From Anaerolineales bacterium (GTDB lineage: Bacteria > Chloroflexota > Anaerolineae > Aggregatilineales > UBA2796), in contig JABTTZ010000001.1 of the NCBI GenBank assembly GCA_015075625.1, positions 930,001 to 994,000 on the forward strand: a DNA stretch of 64,000 nt, read 5' to 3'. The notes under the pieces are model-generated. The model was given only the letters and a program-made list of their open reading frames with translations, did not search any database and had not been told where the DNA came from. Both the position numbers and the translations under genes were made by a program. The stretch's first letter is position 1, and each line of letters begins with the position of its first letter. Below are positions 1 to 8,106 of the stretch, one piece after another.

Positions 1-2
1 CA

Positions 3-605
3 GACGATCATGCCGAATCGCACGCAGCAGGTCATGATGATCATGCCCACCACACGGCTCATGCAGCTTCAGGTGGGTCAGCCGCCGCCCTGACGACGCC
101 AGAGATCGTCCCCTCGATGGCGATTTCGGCAGCGGTGAGTCACGCCATTGTTGAAGCGGCAAAACCCGCCGAAGCGCCCGCTGCAAAAACGCCGGCGCCA
201 ACCTTCAGCGAGGCAAGCCCGATCAAAACACCTGATTACGCCCCCAACCTTCCGACTGTCCCAACCCAGACAGCCGAAGCCGCCGAACCAACACAGGCGG
301 TTCCCCCGAAAGCTGCTGATAAACCTGCTGAGGCAGAGGCGAAACCCGATGACCTGACGAAGGTCGAAGGAATTGGGAAGAAAATCGCCGGAGCGCTAAA
401 CGCCGCTGGCGTGACGACCTTTGCCCGCCTTGCTACAATGGACCCCGCCGCCATTGAAAAGATTGTCAAGGATGCCGGCGTGCGGATGGTTGGACATGCC
501 AACACCTTCCCCAAGCAGGCAAAACTTGCCGCCGAAGGAAAGTGGGACGAATTGGAACGCCTTCAGGGGGAATTGAAAGGCGGACGAGACGCCGCTGAGG
601 ATTAA
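3..605 (+). CDS. His-rich protein with C-terminal helix-hairpin-helix domain (5' partial)
   Basis: The frame is open from the first bases, so the gene begins upstream and only its last 200 residues are visible. They start with a histidine-rich stretch (seven His in the first 20 residues), continue through about 80 Ala/Pro/Glu-rich residues without clear fold, and end in a compact domain of about 75 residues containing KVEGIGKKIAGALNAAG, a helix-hairpin-helix signature. Similar C-terminal domains are appended to several otherwise unrelated Chloroflexota proteins and are assumed to bind nucleic acid or mediate contacts. The His-rich part could bind metal. No catalytic motif is seen, and the function depends on the missing N-terminus. 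A strong terminator follows. Confidence 0.7.
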   Translation, partial: DDHAESHAAGHDDHAHHTAHAASGGSAAALTTPEIVPSMAISAAVSHAIVEAAKPAEAPAAKTPAPTFSEASPIKTPDYAPNLPTVPTQTAEAAEPTQAVPPKAADKPAEAEAKPDDLTKVEGIGKKIAGALNAAGVTTFARLATMDPAAIEKIVKDAGVRMVGHANTFPKQAKLAAEGKWDELERLQGELKGGRDAAED

Positions 606-664
606 AAACGCGGTGTGCAGTGTGCTGCCCATTGTGGGCGCAGATTATCCTTGTGTTCACCACT

Positions 665-694
665 GGTGGACGGTCTGAGTACCGTCCGCCTTTT
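665..694 (+). terminator. Intrinsic terminator after the HhH gene
   Basis: A ten-pair stem (GGTGGACGGT / ACCGTCCGCC, one G-T pair) with a six-base loop is followed directly by TTTT. It lies between the HhH gene and mdh, so mdh must have its own promoter in the following 60 bases, although no clear one is seen. Confidence 0.7.
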
Positions 695-755
695 GTGCAA
701 ATGTGTTTCAAAACAGAATGCAAAAAGACAAACCAAAAAGGGAGATACGCAAAAA

Positions 756-1706
756 ATGCGTCGGAATAAAGTCACGATTGTTGGGGCGGGTGCCGTTGGT
801 TCAAGCGCCGCCCATTGGATCGCCAGCAAGGAACTTGCTGATGTCGTCTTGATCGATGTGATCAAAGGCGTCGCCGAAGGGGTTGCCCTTGATCTGTCTG
901 AGTCAGCGCCGGTTGAAAATTTCGACCTCAAGATCACCGGTGGCGATGATTACGCTCTGACCGCCGACTCGGATGTCATTTTGATCACGGCGGGCGTCCC
1001 GCGCCGCAAAGACCCCGTGACGGGGAAATTCCCCAGCCGCGATGAACTGGTGAAAATCAATCAGGATGTCGTTGCCCCGCTGACGGAAAAACTGGCAAAG
1101 TATTCCCCAAATTCGATCATTGTCGTCGTTACCAACCCGCTGGATGCCATGTGCCACGTGGTGAAGGAAGTTTCCGGCTTCCCCCGTGAGCGGGTGATCG
1201 GGCAAGCTGGCGCGTTGGACACCGCCCGTTACAAGACGTTCATTGGCATGGAATTGGGTGTGAGCGTGGAAGATGTGCATGGGATTGTCCTCGGTGGGCA
1301 TGGCGATGAAATGGTGCCGCTGCCCCGCCACACCTCGGTGGCAGGCATCCCAATCCGCGAACTGATTGCCGAGGACAGACTCCAAGCGATCATTGAGCGG
1401 GCGCGGAAGGGTGGCGGCGAACTCGTCAACCTGATGGGGCGCAGCGCCTACTACGCGCCCGCCTCGGCATCGGTCAGCATGATTGAGTCCATCCTAAAGG
1501 ACAAGAAACGGGTGATCGCCAGCGCCGTCTATTTGCAAGGGGAATATGGGTACAACGATTTGTTCATCGGCGTGCCGTGCGTCCTCGGCGCAAAGGGGAT
1601 GGAAAAGGTGATCGTCATGGACTTGGACGACAGCGAAAAGGCGATGCTGGAAGTTTCTGCCCGCGCTGTCCGCGCCGTCGTTGATGTGTTGGGGTACAAG
1701 AAGTAG
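756..1706 (+). CDS. mdh: Malate dehydrogenase (LDH-like type)
   Basis: The 316-residue product matches NAD-dependent malate dehydrogenase of the lactate-dehydrogenase-like type, which interconverts malate and oxaloacetate in the cytosolic TCA cycle. The Rossmann motif GAGAVGSS is at residues 8-15. The substrate-loop arginine pair is in VPRRKDP, NPLDAM follows, LDTARYK carries the conserved Asp-Thr-Ala-Arg, and the catalytic His is in GGHGDEMVP. The ATG at 756 is chosen because GGAG lies 11 bases upstream and the protein then begins two residues before the first beta strand. The frame is open for 47 more codons upstream, but these cross the terminator. It appears monocistronic. Confidence 0.95.
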   Translation: MRRNKVTIVGAGAVGSSAAHWIASKELADVVLIDVIKGVAEGVALDLSESAPVENFDLKITGGDDYALTADSDVILITAGVPRRKDPVTGKFPSRDELVKINQDVVAPLTEKLAKYSPNSIIVVVTNPLDAMCHVVKEVSGFPRERVIGQAGALDTARYKTFIGMELGVSVEDVHGIVLGGHGDEMVPLPRHTSVAGIPIRELIAEDRLQAIIERARKGGGELVNLMGRSAYYAPASASVSMIESILKDKKRVIASAVYLQGEYGYNDLFIGVPCVLGAKGMEKVIVMDLDDSEKAMLEVSARAVRAVVDVLGYKK

Positions 1707-1801
1707 TCAGAGGAACGCTGATCCTGACCTTCACCGTATAAAAGTTAGGTTATTTGATCGAGCGGCGCGAGGTACACCCCATTCCTCCTCGCACCTCGTA
1801 G

Positions 1802-1823
1802 GGGCGACCCCCTGTGGTCGCCC
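1802..1823. repeat. Short palindrome GGGCGACC...GGTCGCCC
   Basis: Perfect eight-base arms are separated by CCCTGT in the gap between mdh and the ABC exporter. The same arms recur at 16526-16547 with a different loop, and related hairpins are at 43446-43469 and 59414-59432. The rest of the 1707-1972 gap shows no gene. Confidence 0.6.
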
Positions 1824-1972
1824 GCCATACCCCTTTCAATTTCCCATTCGACGCGCTTGACTCGTCCCCCGTGCAACAGGATTACCCCCGCTGCGTACTG
1901 GAGTCACGTTCGCTGCGAGTATCTACTCTGACACCATCCGAAGGGTTTCTTTCACGAGGGGTTGATTTTTCT

Positions 1973-3808
1973 ATGGCACAACGAACCAGACGGCGGCGGC
2001 GCAACGCGTCGCAAACCGAGAACGACAAGGATAAGAACGAAAATCTTCCCCCGCCGATCCCGCGTGGATCGATCAACTGGCGGCGGTTATTCGCCTACCT
2101 CAGTCCCTTCAAGGCACGCTTGGGCTTCACCTTTTTGGCGCTGTTCATTGCCAACGGGATTGGGTTGGTGTTTCCGTTGGTGATCATCCGCCTGTTGGAG
2201 GCGGCGGCACAAGCCAGCGACGGCATGGCGACGCTGAATATGCTGGCGCTTGGCTTGATCGGGCTGTTCGCCTTGCAAGCGGTGTTCAGCTTCTTCCAAA
2301 ACTTCAACCTCAGCTATATTGGCGAAAAGATCGTCCTGAACATGCGAACGGCGCTTTATGACCACCTGACGCGCCTCTCGCTGACCTTTTACGAGAACCG
2401 CAAGGTGGGCGAACTGATCTCGCGCATCTCGAACGATGTCACCCTTGTTCGTTCGCTGCTGACCAGCGAGATCATCTCGGTGATTACCCAAGTGATCTCC
2501 CTTGTGGGGTCGGTTGTTATCGTCTTGTTCCTGAACACCTCGCTGACCGTGTTCATCTTGATTTTGATCCCGCTCATTTTGGTGGTTGCCTTCGTCTTTG
2601 GGACGCCGCTGGAGCGCTTTAGCACGAAGATTCAAGACGAAATCGCCGGGGCGACGGGCATTGCTGATGAAGGCTTGCAACTTGTGCGCATTGTCAAGAG
2701 CTTCGCCCGCGAGCGCTATGAAAGCCAACGCTACGAAACAGCGATGAAAAAGGGCTTTCAGGCATCCATTCGGCTGGCGATTTGGCGCGGGATGTTTGGG
2801 GCGCTCATGGCGTTTTTGGGCTTTGGGGCGCTTGGGGCGGTGCTGTGGTTTGGCGGGCGAGAAGTGATCGAAGGGCGGCTGACCCTGCCCGTGATCGCCG
2901 GCTTCCTCGTCTATGGCACGTCCATTGCGGCGGGGATGGGCAGTTTGGCATTTTTCTATTCGTCGTTCCGCACGGCGTTGGGGGCAATCCAGCGCGTCTT
3001 TGAGATCATGGACACCACGCCGACAATCCTTGATGCCCCTGCTGCGAAGGTGCTTCCCTCTGTGGCGGGGCGGATCACCTTCACCGATGTTCAGTTTAGC
3101 TATGACAACCGGACAACGGTTCTCCATGATCTGAATCTGGACATTGCGCCGGGGGAGATCGTCGCCCTTGTTGGACCCAGTGGGGCGGGAAAATCAACGA
3201 TCTTCAACCTGATTCCGCGCTTTTTTGATCCCACCAGCGGGATCGTGACGGTGGATGGGCATGACCTGCGAGGGGTGACTCAACTGAGCCTACGTGGGCA
3301 AATCGGGATCGTCCCCCAAGAGACGCAGCTTTTCAGCGGCTCTGTGCGGGAAAATATTGCCTATGGCAAACTGGACGCCAGTGAGGATGAGATTATAGCG
3401 GCGGCGCGGGCGGCGAACGCCGCAGACTTCATTGAGGCGCTCCCCGATACCTATGACACGGTGGTTGGCGAACGGGGTGTGAAACTGAGCGGCGGGCAGC
3501 GCCAGCGGATTGCCATTGCGCGGGCGATCTTGAAAGACCCCCGTATTCTGCTCTTGGACGAGGCGACCAGCGCGCTAGACAGCGAATCGGAGGAGGCTGT
3601 TCAAGAAGCGTTGGAACGGCTGATGCAGAACCGGACGACGGTGATCATCGCCCATCGCCTCAGCACAATCAAGATTGCCCACCGAATCGTTGTTTTGGAT
3701 CAGGGGCGGATTGTCGAACTTGGCACACACGATGACCTCATGGCGCTGAACGGACTCTATGCTAGACTGTACACGATGCAGTTCCGCGACATCGAGATGG
3801 GCATGTAA
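1973..3808 (+). CDS. ABC exporter half-transporter (MsbA/MdlB type)
   Basis: This 611-residue protein fuses one six-helix exporter membrane domain (about residues 40-330) to one ATPase domain (about 365-600) and should work as a homodimer that expels lipids, drugs or peptides. The ATPase shows Walker A GPSGAGKST, signature LSGGQRQR, Walker B ILLLDEATSALD and the H-loop in AHRLST. The N-terminal 35 residues are very basic and Arg-rich, then acidic, and cytosolic. The ATG at 1973 follows GAGGGG 12 bases upstream. An in-frame extension to 1814 is rejected as it has no ribosome site and reads through the palindrome at 1802. The propeller gene at 3835 starts 26 bases downstream, suggesting an operon. 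The substrate is unknown. Confidence 0.9.
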   Translation: MAQRTRRRRRNASQTENDKDKNENLPPPIPRGSINWRRLFAYLSPFKARLGFTFLALFIANGIGLVFPLVIIRLLEAAAQASDGMATLNMLALGLIGLFALQAVFSFFQNFNLSYIGEKIVLNMRTALYDHLTRLSLTFYENRKVGELISRISNDVTLVRSLLTSEIISVITQVISLVGSVVIVLFLNTSLTVFILILIPLILVVAFVFGTPLERFSTKIQDEIAGATGIADEGLQLVRIVKSFARERYESQRYETAMKKGFQASIRLAIWRGMFGALMAFLGFGALGAVLWFGGREVIEGRLTLPVIAGFLVYGTSIAAGMGSLAFFYSSFRTALGAIQRVFEIMDTTPTILDAPAAKVLPSVAGRITFTDVQFSYDNRTTVLHDLNLDIAPGEIVALVGPSGAGKSTIFNLIPRFFDPTSGIVTVDGHDLRGVTQLSLRGQIGIVPQETQLFSGSVRENIAYGKLDASEDEIIAAARAANAADFIEALPDTYDTVVGERGVKLSGGQRQRIAIARAILKDPRILLLDEATSALDSESEEAVQEALERLMQNRTTVIIAHRLSTIKIAHRIVVLDQGRIVELGTHDDLMALNGLYARLYTMQFRDIEMGM

Positions 3809-3834
3809 ATCGTCCATCGGAAAAGGATACATCC

Positions 3835-5034
3835 ATGCGCCGCGTTGGTCTCTTTTTCATGGTCATTGCTTTGGCGTTGTCGTTCATCGTACCGTCGTTT
3901 TCCCCAACGGCGCAGCCGGACGATCCCGCCTTAGTTCTGAATGTGCGTCCCGCGAATGGTGGCTATTATGAATCGGGCGATCATTACGAGTGGCGGGCGA
4001 GTGATCCGGCTACACTGCGGCAGCGCTCCACATGGGGTTACAACCGCAACCCCATCCTCTCTCCCGATGGGCAGTGGGTGACGTATCTCTCGGTGGCAGC
4101 GCTTGGCGTATCCGCCATTCGTGAGGGGCGTTTCCCGCGTGGGATGGGCGAGGTTGATCCCGTGAATATCTGGGTGATCAGCAACACCAGCCCTGATGAG
4201 GTGCGGACAGCCACCCAACCCGCCGATGGTGTGCTTGCCGACCCCAACGGACTTTCCGATAACATCATCACCCGTTCCGCGCCCGCATGGTCGCCGGATG
4301 CCAGCCAATTGGCGTGGGTGGAATGGGGCTTCGGATCGAATGATCCATCGAATCAGGTCAAATTGGTCGTCTATGATATGACTAAGCGCGAGGGAACGCC
4401 CGTCACCGTCTTGGTTGATACGCCCATCGGGTATGAAGGGTACATCCTTCCCCAAGTCCGTTGGGGGGAGACGGGCATAGCCGTCCTCGTCACGCAGATC
4501 GAATACAACCAAGCGGCGCAGAATTTTACGGATCGGCGGATCATCACCGTCTATTCGCCGGAAGGGTCGGTCATTTCGTCCAGCACCGTGCTGAACACCG
4601 CCCAACTCCCCTTTGATTACGACTTCATCTGGGTCGATGGCGTTGAGCATTTGTTTACTATTGGCACAGAGGTATTGATTGACCCGCGCACGGGCGTTCA
4701 ATCCGAACTCGTGGGCGATCCGTATTATGTCAGCGCGGTGTCTGCCGATACCCAGCTTGGCGCGTATATTGCCGGCGATGATGCCCGCACCTTTGGGGTG
4801 AATACGCAAAAAGGGTACATCCCGTTGGCAGCAACGGGCGTGGGGGCTGTGTATTCCGTGTACAGCCGCATCAGCGAGCGCGTTGCCATTGCCCCCGATG
4901 GGAAGCACCTTGTCTATGTGACCGATCAAGGCGAGGCATGGATCAGCGGGATGGCGCTTAACCAGAAGATTCCCACCACTGGGATGGTCACTGGGGTGGT
5001 GTGGGGTCCGATGCGGTGGGTGTTGATGAAGTAA
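3835..5034 (+). CDS. Secreted PD40/TolB-like beta-propeller protein
   Basis: The product has 399 residues and begins with a signal peptide (MRR, then a hydrophobic stretch to about residue 22, then PTAQP). The body has repeated propeller motifs: LSPDGQWVTYLS, WSPDASQLAWVEW and IAPDGKHLVYVT. It is predicted to be exported and to act by binding rather than catalysis, as no active-site motif is seen. AAGGA lies ten bases before the ATG. It probably shares a transcript with the ABC exporter upstream, so it could be an accessory of that transporter, but this is inference from spacing. A hairpin follows its stop. Confidence 0.75.
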   Translation: MRRVGLFFMVIALALSFIVPSFSPTAQPDDPALVLNVRPANGGYYESGDHYEWRASDPATLRQRSTWGYNRNPILSPDGQWVTYLSVAALGVSAIREGRFPRGMGEVDPVNIWVISNTSPDEVRTATQPADGVLADPNGLSDNIITRSAPAWSPDASQLAWVEWGFGSNDPSNQVKLVVYDMTKREGTPVTVLVDTPIGYEGYILPQVRWGETGIAVLVTQIEYNQAAQNFTDRRIITVYSPEGSVISSSTVLNTAQLPFDYDFIWVDGVEHLFTIGTEVLIDPRTGVQSELVGDPYYVSAVSADTQLGAYIAGDDARTFGVNTQKGYIPLAATGVGAVYSVYSRISERVAIAPDGKHLVYVTDQGEAWISGMALNQKIPTTGMVTGVVWGPMRWVLMK

Positions 5035-5090
5035 CCCCGCCCCTTTCTGCTGATGGAGAAGGGCGTTCATTCCCCTTTTCTATTCACGCT

Positions 5091-5124
5091 GGCGGCGGTG
5101 TATGTACCGCACCGCCGCCTTTCT
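5091..5124 (+). terminator. Probable terminator after the propeller gene
   Basis: GGCGGCGGTG and CACCGCCGCC form a ten-pair stem with a nine-base loop, followed by TTTCT. It sits between two convergent genes and best fits the plus strand. Confidence 0.5.
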
Positions 5125-5197
5125 CCGCCAATCAGTTCTCGCAAGGGGAAGGGTTCTACAATGCCGAGGGCGTTTTTCCCCTTAGAATGCGCCCACC

Positions 5198-5959
5198 CTA
5201 GCCCATCCCTTGCAGCGCCTTGACGATTACTGTAAACAACTGCGCATCGATCTGATCCGGTTGGTTTTCACCCTGATAGTACTGATCGGCAATGCCCACC
5301 TGAAGCCGCCAATAGCGTTCTGTCAGGGTGATCTCCCGAATATCGCTCAGTTTGTGCGACCAGTCTCGGCGCTGCCCCAAGAGGTGAATTTTTTTATCGG
5401 TCAGAAAGACGATCCCGCTGTCCATGATGCTTTCGCCCGTTTTCGATGCCTGTCCGATGATTGCCGTCGGGTATTCGACATAGACGAACTCATCGGGACT
5501 CATCAGTGGCGGAGGTGGGTCGCGCTGTTCCGGTTGAAGAAAACTGAGATCGCCCGCCTCTGCCTGCTGTACGCGCCGCCGTTGAACATAGGCGCGGCGG
5601 CTGATTGCCAATGCCTCATCTTCCACCAGCCAACCCGCCCCGCCGAGGTAGATAGACGCATAATAGTAGCGCTGGTGGCGGCTCGTCTTTTTGTAGCGAA
5701 TGCGCCAACCCTGTCCCCCTTCGCCTGCCGCGTCAAAAAGCGCCGCCGCCCCACACGCCCGACAGGTGATTGTTGGCAACCCCGACCCCAAGCCAAAAAC
5801 CTTTCGCCCCTCGGTGAGGGTGATTGTCCCTTCTTCGCCACAGAACAAGCACCCTAAGAGCGGCGCGGGCTGCTCCGAGGGCGGCACGGCGGGCGGCGCC
5901 TGTCGTGAAGGAGGCGGGGTAAGGGGAAGATCGTCGGGGTCGGGTGGGTAATCGGTCAT
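5198..5959 (-). CDS. Zinc-ribbon plus PH/GRAM-like protein, coupled to trpS
   Basis: The 253-residue product has a proline-rich N-terminus (about 30 residues). Next comes a probable zinc ribbon built from two Cys-x-x-Cys knuckles (CLFCGEEG and CRACGA, about 25 residues apart). The C-terminal half contains GIVFLTDKKIHLL, which resembles the strand pattern of bacterial PH/GRAM domains. There is no signal peptide or membrane helix. The start codon overlaps the trpS stop by four bases (ATGA), so it is the second gene of a trpS operon and probably translationally coupled. I do not recognise a named family. A cytosolic lipid- or protein-binding role is possible. Confidence 0.65.
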   Translation of the reverse strand: MTDYPPDPDDLPLTPPPSRQAPPAVPPSEQPAPLLGCLFCGEEGTITLTEGRKVFGLGSGLPTITCRACGAAALFDAAGEGGQGWRIRYKKTSRHQRYYYASIYLGGAGWLVEDEALAISRRAYVQRRRVQQAEAGDLSFLQPEQRDPPPPLMSPDEFVYVEYPTAIIGQASKTGESIMDSGIVFLTDKKIHLLGQRRDWSHKLSDIREITLTERYWRLQVGIADQYYQGENQPDQIDAQLFTVIVKALQGMG

Positions 5960-6987
5960 GTTGCTGCCAGCGGGGGAAGGAAGCCCACGCGCTCTTTCAC
6001 GTGTTTCAGGGTTTGCCCGGCAACCTCGTTGGCACGATCTGCGCCTTGTTTCAGCACCTCGTCAATGTAACCGCCTTCGCCAGTGAGCGCCTCGTACTTT
6101 GCCTGAATCGAGCGCAGCCCCTCTACAACAACCTCGGCAACAGCCTTCTTCAGATCGCCATACCCTTTTCCGGCAAAGTGCGCCTCAATCGCCTCGCTGC
6201 TCTCGCCAGTGAACGCTTGATAGATGCCCAAAAGGTTGTTCACGCCGGCTTTTTCATCGTCCGTGCTGAAATAAATCCCCGAACCAGAGTCCGTCACTGC
6301 CCGCATGATTTTCTTTCGCGCCTTGTCCGGCGGGTCAAGGAGGTAAACGGCGTGATTCTCGCTCGCCTCACTCTTACTCATCTTCATCAGGGGGTTATCC
6401 AAGCCCATAATCCGCGCCCCGGCTTTGGGAATAAACCCCGATGGGATGGTGAACGTTTCCCCGTACAGGCTGTTGAAGCGCTGCGCTAAATCACGGGTCA
6501 ATTCGATATGTTGGCGTTGATCATCGCCAACGGGAACCAGATTGGCGTGGTAAATGAGAATATCCGCCGCCATGAGGACAGGATAGGTGAATAATCCCGA
6601 TCCGACTGAATCGGCTTGCAACTTCGCCGCTTTGTCTTTGAATTGGGTCATGCGGTTCAGCCAACCCATTGGCGTGAACGTACCAAGAATCCAGCTTAGC
6701 TCGCTGTGTGCTGGAACGTGCGATTGGACAAAGACGGTGCTGTATTTCGTATCTAACCCACATGCCAGAAAGAGCGCCGCATTACGGCGCGTCCCCTCGC
6801 GCAGGGCGGCGGGGTCTTGTTGAACGGTGATCGCATGAAGATCGACAATGCAGTAAAAGGAGTCGTATTGGTCTTGCAGTTGCGCCCATTGCTTCAGCGC
6901 CCCCAAATAGTTCCCAATGGTCAGGTTGCCAGAGGGTTGAATCCCAGAGAGGATGCGCGGTGGACGCGGTGCTTTTGCTTCAGTCAT
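5956..6987 (-). CDS. trpS: Tryptophanyl-tRNA synthetase
   Basis: This 343-residue class I aminoacyl-tRNA synthetase charges tRNA-Trp. The HIGH-equivalent motif is in PSGNLTIGNYLGA near the N-terminus and the KMSKS loop is MKMSKSEASEN near residue 195. Length and the FTYPVLMAADILIY segment are typical of bacterial TrpRS. The ATG at 6987 is preceded only by a weak AAAGAG. On its own strand TACAAT lies about 45 bases upstream, without a good -35 box. It leads a two-gene operon with the zinc-ribbon/PH gene, whose start overlaps this stop. Confidence 0.97.
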   Translation of the reverse strand: MTEAKAPRPPRILSGIQPSGNLTIGNYLGALKQWAQLQDQYDSFYCIVDLHAITVQQDPAALREGTRRNAALFLACGLDTKYSTVFVQSHVPAHSELSWILGTFTPMGWLNRMTQFKDKAAKLQADSVGSGLFTYPVLMAADILIYHANLVPVGDDQRQHIELTRDLAQRFNSLYGETFTIPSGFIPKAGARIMGLDNPLMKMSKSEASENHAVYLLDPPDKARKKIMRAVTDSGSGIYFSTDDEKAGVNNLLGIYQAFTGESSEAIEAHFAGKGYGDLKKAVAEVVVEGLRSIQAKYEALTGEGGYIDEVLKQGADRANEVAGQTLKHVKERVGFLPPLAAT

Positions 6988-7189
6988 GATGCTCTTTGCT
7001 TGGTCTTATTTGGTGCTTACCCGCCGTGCATTGTAGCAGATGGGGGGCAGTGCGGCTAGGCGATGCTAAAGGTAAGGGGTGGGGGTTTGAAATGACTCGT
7101 CAAAATCGCTGTCAGCGTCACCGACAACGTTTGCCCAAATACTCTGCTTATATTGCCTTCAACCAGACCTAACCCATACCAGTGAGGGC

Positions 7190-7235
7190 TTGACAGGTTT
7201 GAAAATGGTCACTATACTGTTTCATTGAATGAAAC
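7190..7235 (+). promoter_or_regulatory. Consensus sigma-70 promoter with palindromic operator at the start site
   Basis: TTGACA (7190-7195) and TATACT (7213-7218) are separated by exactly 17 bases, the best promoter in the window. Immediately after the -10 box, a perfect 17-base palindrome, GTTTCATTGAATGAAAC (7219-7235), covers the expected start site near 7225. A repressor bound there would block initiation. The transcript leads through two hairpins to the acetyltransferase at 7365. Confidence 0.75.
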
Positions 7236-7237
7236 TT

Positions 7238-7312
7238 AGCAACCCCTCCGCAAGGTTGCTATGCACCTCACCCGCGAAAACGCCACCTTCCGCAGTGGCG
7301 TTTTCGGTTTGT
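7238..7312 (+). terminator. Leader hairpins including an intrinsic-terminator-like stem
   Basis: Within the 140-base leader, AGCAACC (7238-7244) pairs with GGTTGCT (7254-7260). A perfect twelve-pair stem follows (7275-7286 with 7295-7306, eight-base loop) whose 3' arm is GTGGCGTTTTCG, then GTTTGT. Either the promoter makes a short RNA of about 85 bases ending here, or the stem is an attenuator for the acetyltransferase. The rest of 6988-7364 shows no gene. Confidence 0.55.
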
Positions 7313-7364
7313 ATGGGGGATAATGTCCTAGCATTTCACTAGGTATCCTACTGGGAGTGCGGTT

Positions 7365-7925
7365 ATGCCTTATGCGCTAGGTGATCTCTATACAGGAAAA
7401 CTCGCCCGCCTTACAGCCCCTCTTAGCGACGATAAAGATGCGCTTGCCCGCTGGAGTAACGACGCTGAATTTCAGCGACTGCTCTTTATGCGCTCCGTTC
7501 GCCCCCAAGCTCCTGATTTTTTCACGCTGCCCAAACCAGAAGATGAATCCAAATATATCACCTTCCACATTCGCACCAATTCTGAGAATAAATTCATCGG
7601 GTTTGTCACACTTTGGGGGATTGTGTGGTCTAACCAGGCGGCACTCTTGGCGGTGGGCATTGGCGAGCCAGAATATCGTGGACGTGGCTATGGCACAGAG
7701 GCAACAGATTTGGTCTTGGGCTATGGCTTTCGAGAAATGAATCTGCACCGCATTGGGTTGGTTGTTTTTGCCTTCAATGCGCCAGCGATTCGCTCCTATG
7801 AGAAATTGGGATTCGTCCGCGAGGGCGCTCAACGGGAAGCCGTCTACCGCGACGGCGCGTATCACGATCTGATCCAAATGGCGATTCTCCGCTCCGAGTG
7901 GGAGGCACGCAAAGCAAAGGAGTAG
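7365..7925 (+). CDS. GNAT acetyltransferase, RimJ/RimL-like
   Basis: The 186-residue product is a GCN5-related N-acetyltransferase that moves an acetyl group from acetyl-CoA to an amine. The acetyl-CoA loop is in EPEYRGRGYGTEAT, followed by the helix-strand NLHRIGLVVFAFNAPAIRSYEK and the typical GFVREG turn, placing it with the RimJ/RimL group that acetylates protein N-termini or small molecules. GGGAG lies nine bases before the ATG. It is transcribed alone from the strong promoter at 7190 through a structured, apparently repressible leader, so it is probably induced under a specific condition. The substrate cannot be predicted. Confidence 0.85.
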   Translation: MPYALGDLYTGKLARLTAPLSDDKDALARWSNDAEFQRLLFMRSVRPQAPDFFTLPKPEDESKYITFHIRTNSENKFIGFVTLWGIVWSNQAALLAVGIGEPEYRGRGYGTEATDLVLGYGFREMNLHRIGLVVFAFNAPAIRSYEKLGFVREGAQREAVYRDGAYHDLIQMAILRSEWEARKAKE

Positions 7926-8012
7926 GTGTTACCCTGTTCCCCTCATTCCCCTTTGCAAAGATATAGGAAGAACCTCCCTGCTGTCCTGAGGTCTATCATT
8001 GTATTTCATATT

Positions 8013-8062
8013 CCAAGCCCCAAAGGGGTGGTTACTCCTAGCCCGCTGCTTTAGCGGCGGGC
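8013..8062 (+). repeat. Palindromic dispersed repeat, copy A
   Basis: Family pattern: CCAAGCCCC-(G/A)AA-GGGGTGG, a short variable link, then AGCCCGC-CGCTTTAGCG-GCGGG, giving two adjacent hairpins. Copies occur at 33175, 50222, and, in reverse orientation, twice at 63085-63268. All are intergenic. Copy A lies between the acetyltransferase and the Wzt-like gene. Confidence 0.8.
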
Positions 8063-8106
8063 GCTCACGGGGGCGATGGGCGCAATGCCAGTTATTCAGC
8101 CAGTAC

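Noticed and set aside
2087-3127. Long minus-strand frame (346 codons) opposite the ABC exporter
   Set aside because: The plus strand encodes complete exporter motifs; the antisense product is rich in His, Arg and Gln as expected of a shadow frame. The same applies to 3931-5070, 15279-16232, 27020-27958 and 43769-45088.
7219-7235. KdgR/IclR-type operator identity for the palindrome
   Set aside because: The half-sites resemble the known KdgR pattern but in inverted order and without a linked regulator gene, so no regulator is named.
7240-7310. T-box riboswitch for trpS on the minus strand
   Set aside because: AAGGTGGCGTTTTCGCGGG vaguely recalls the T-box core, but the ACCGCG part is missing, it lies about 300 bases from trpS, and the stems fit a plus-strand leader better.
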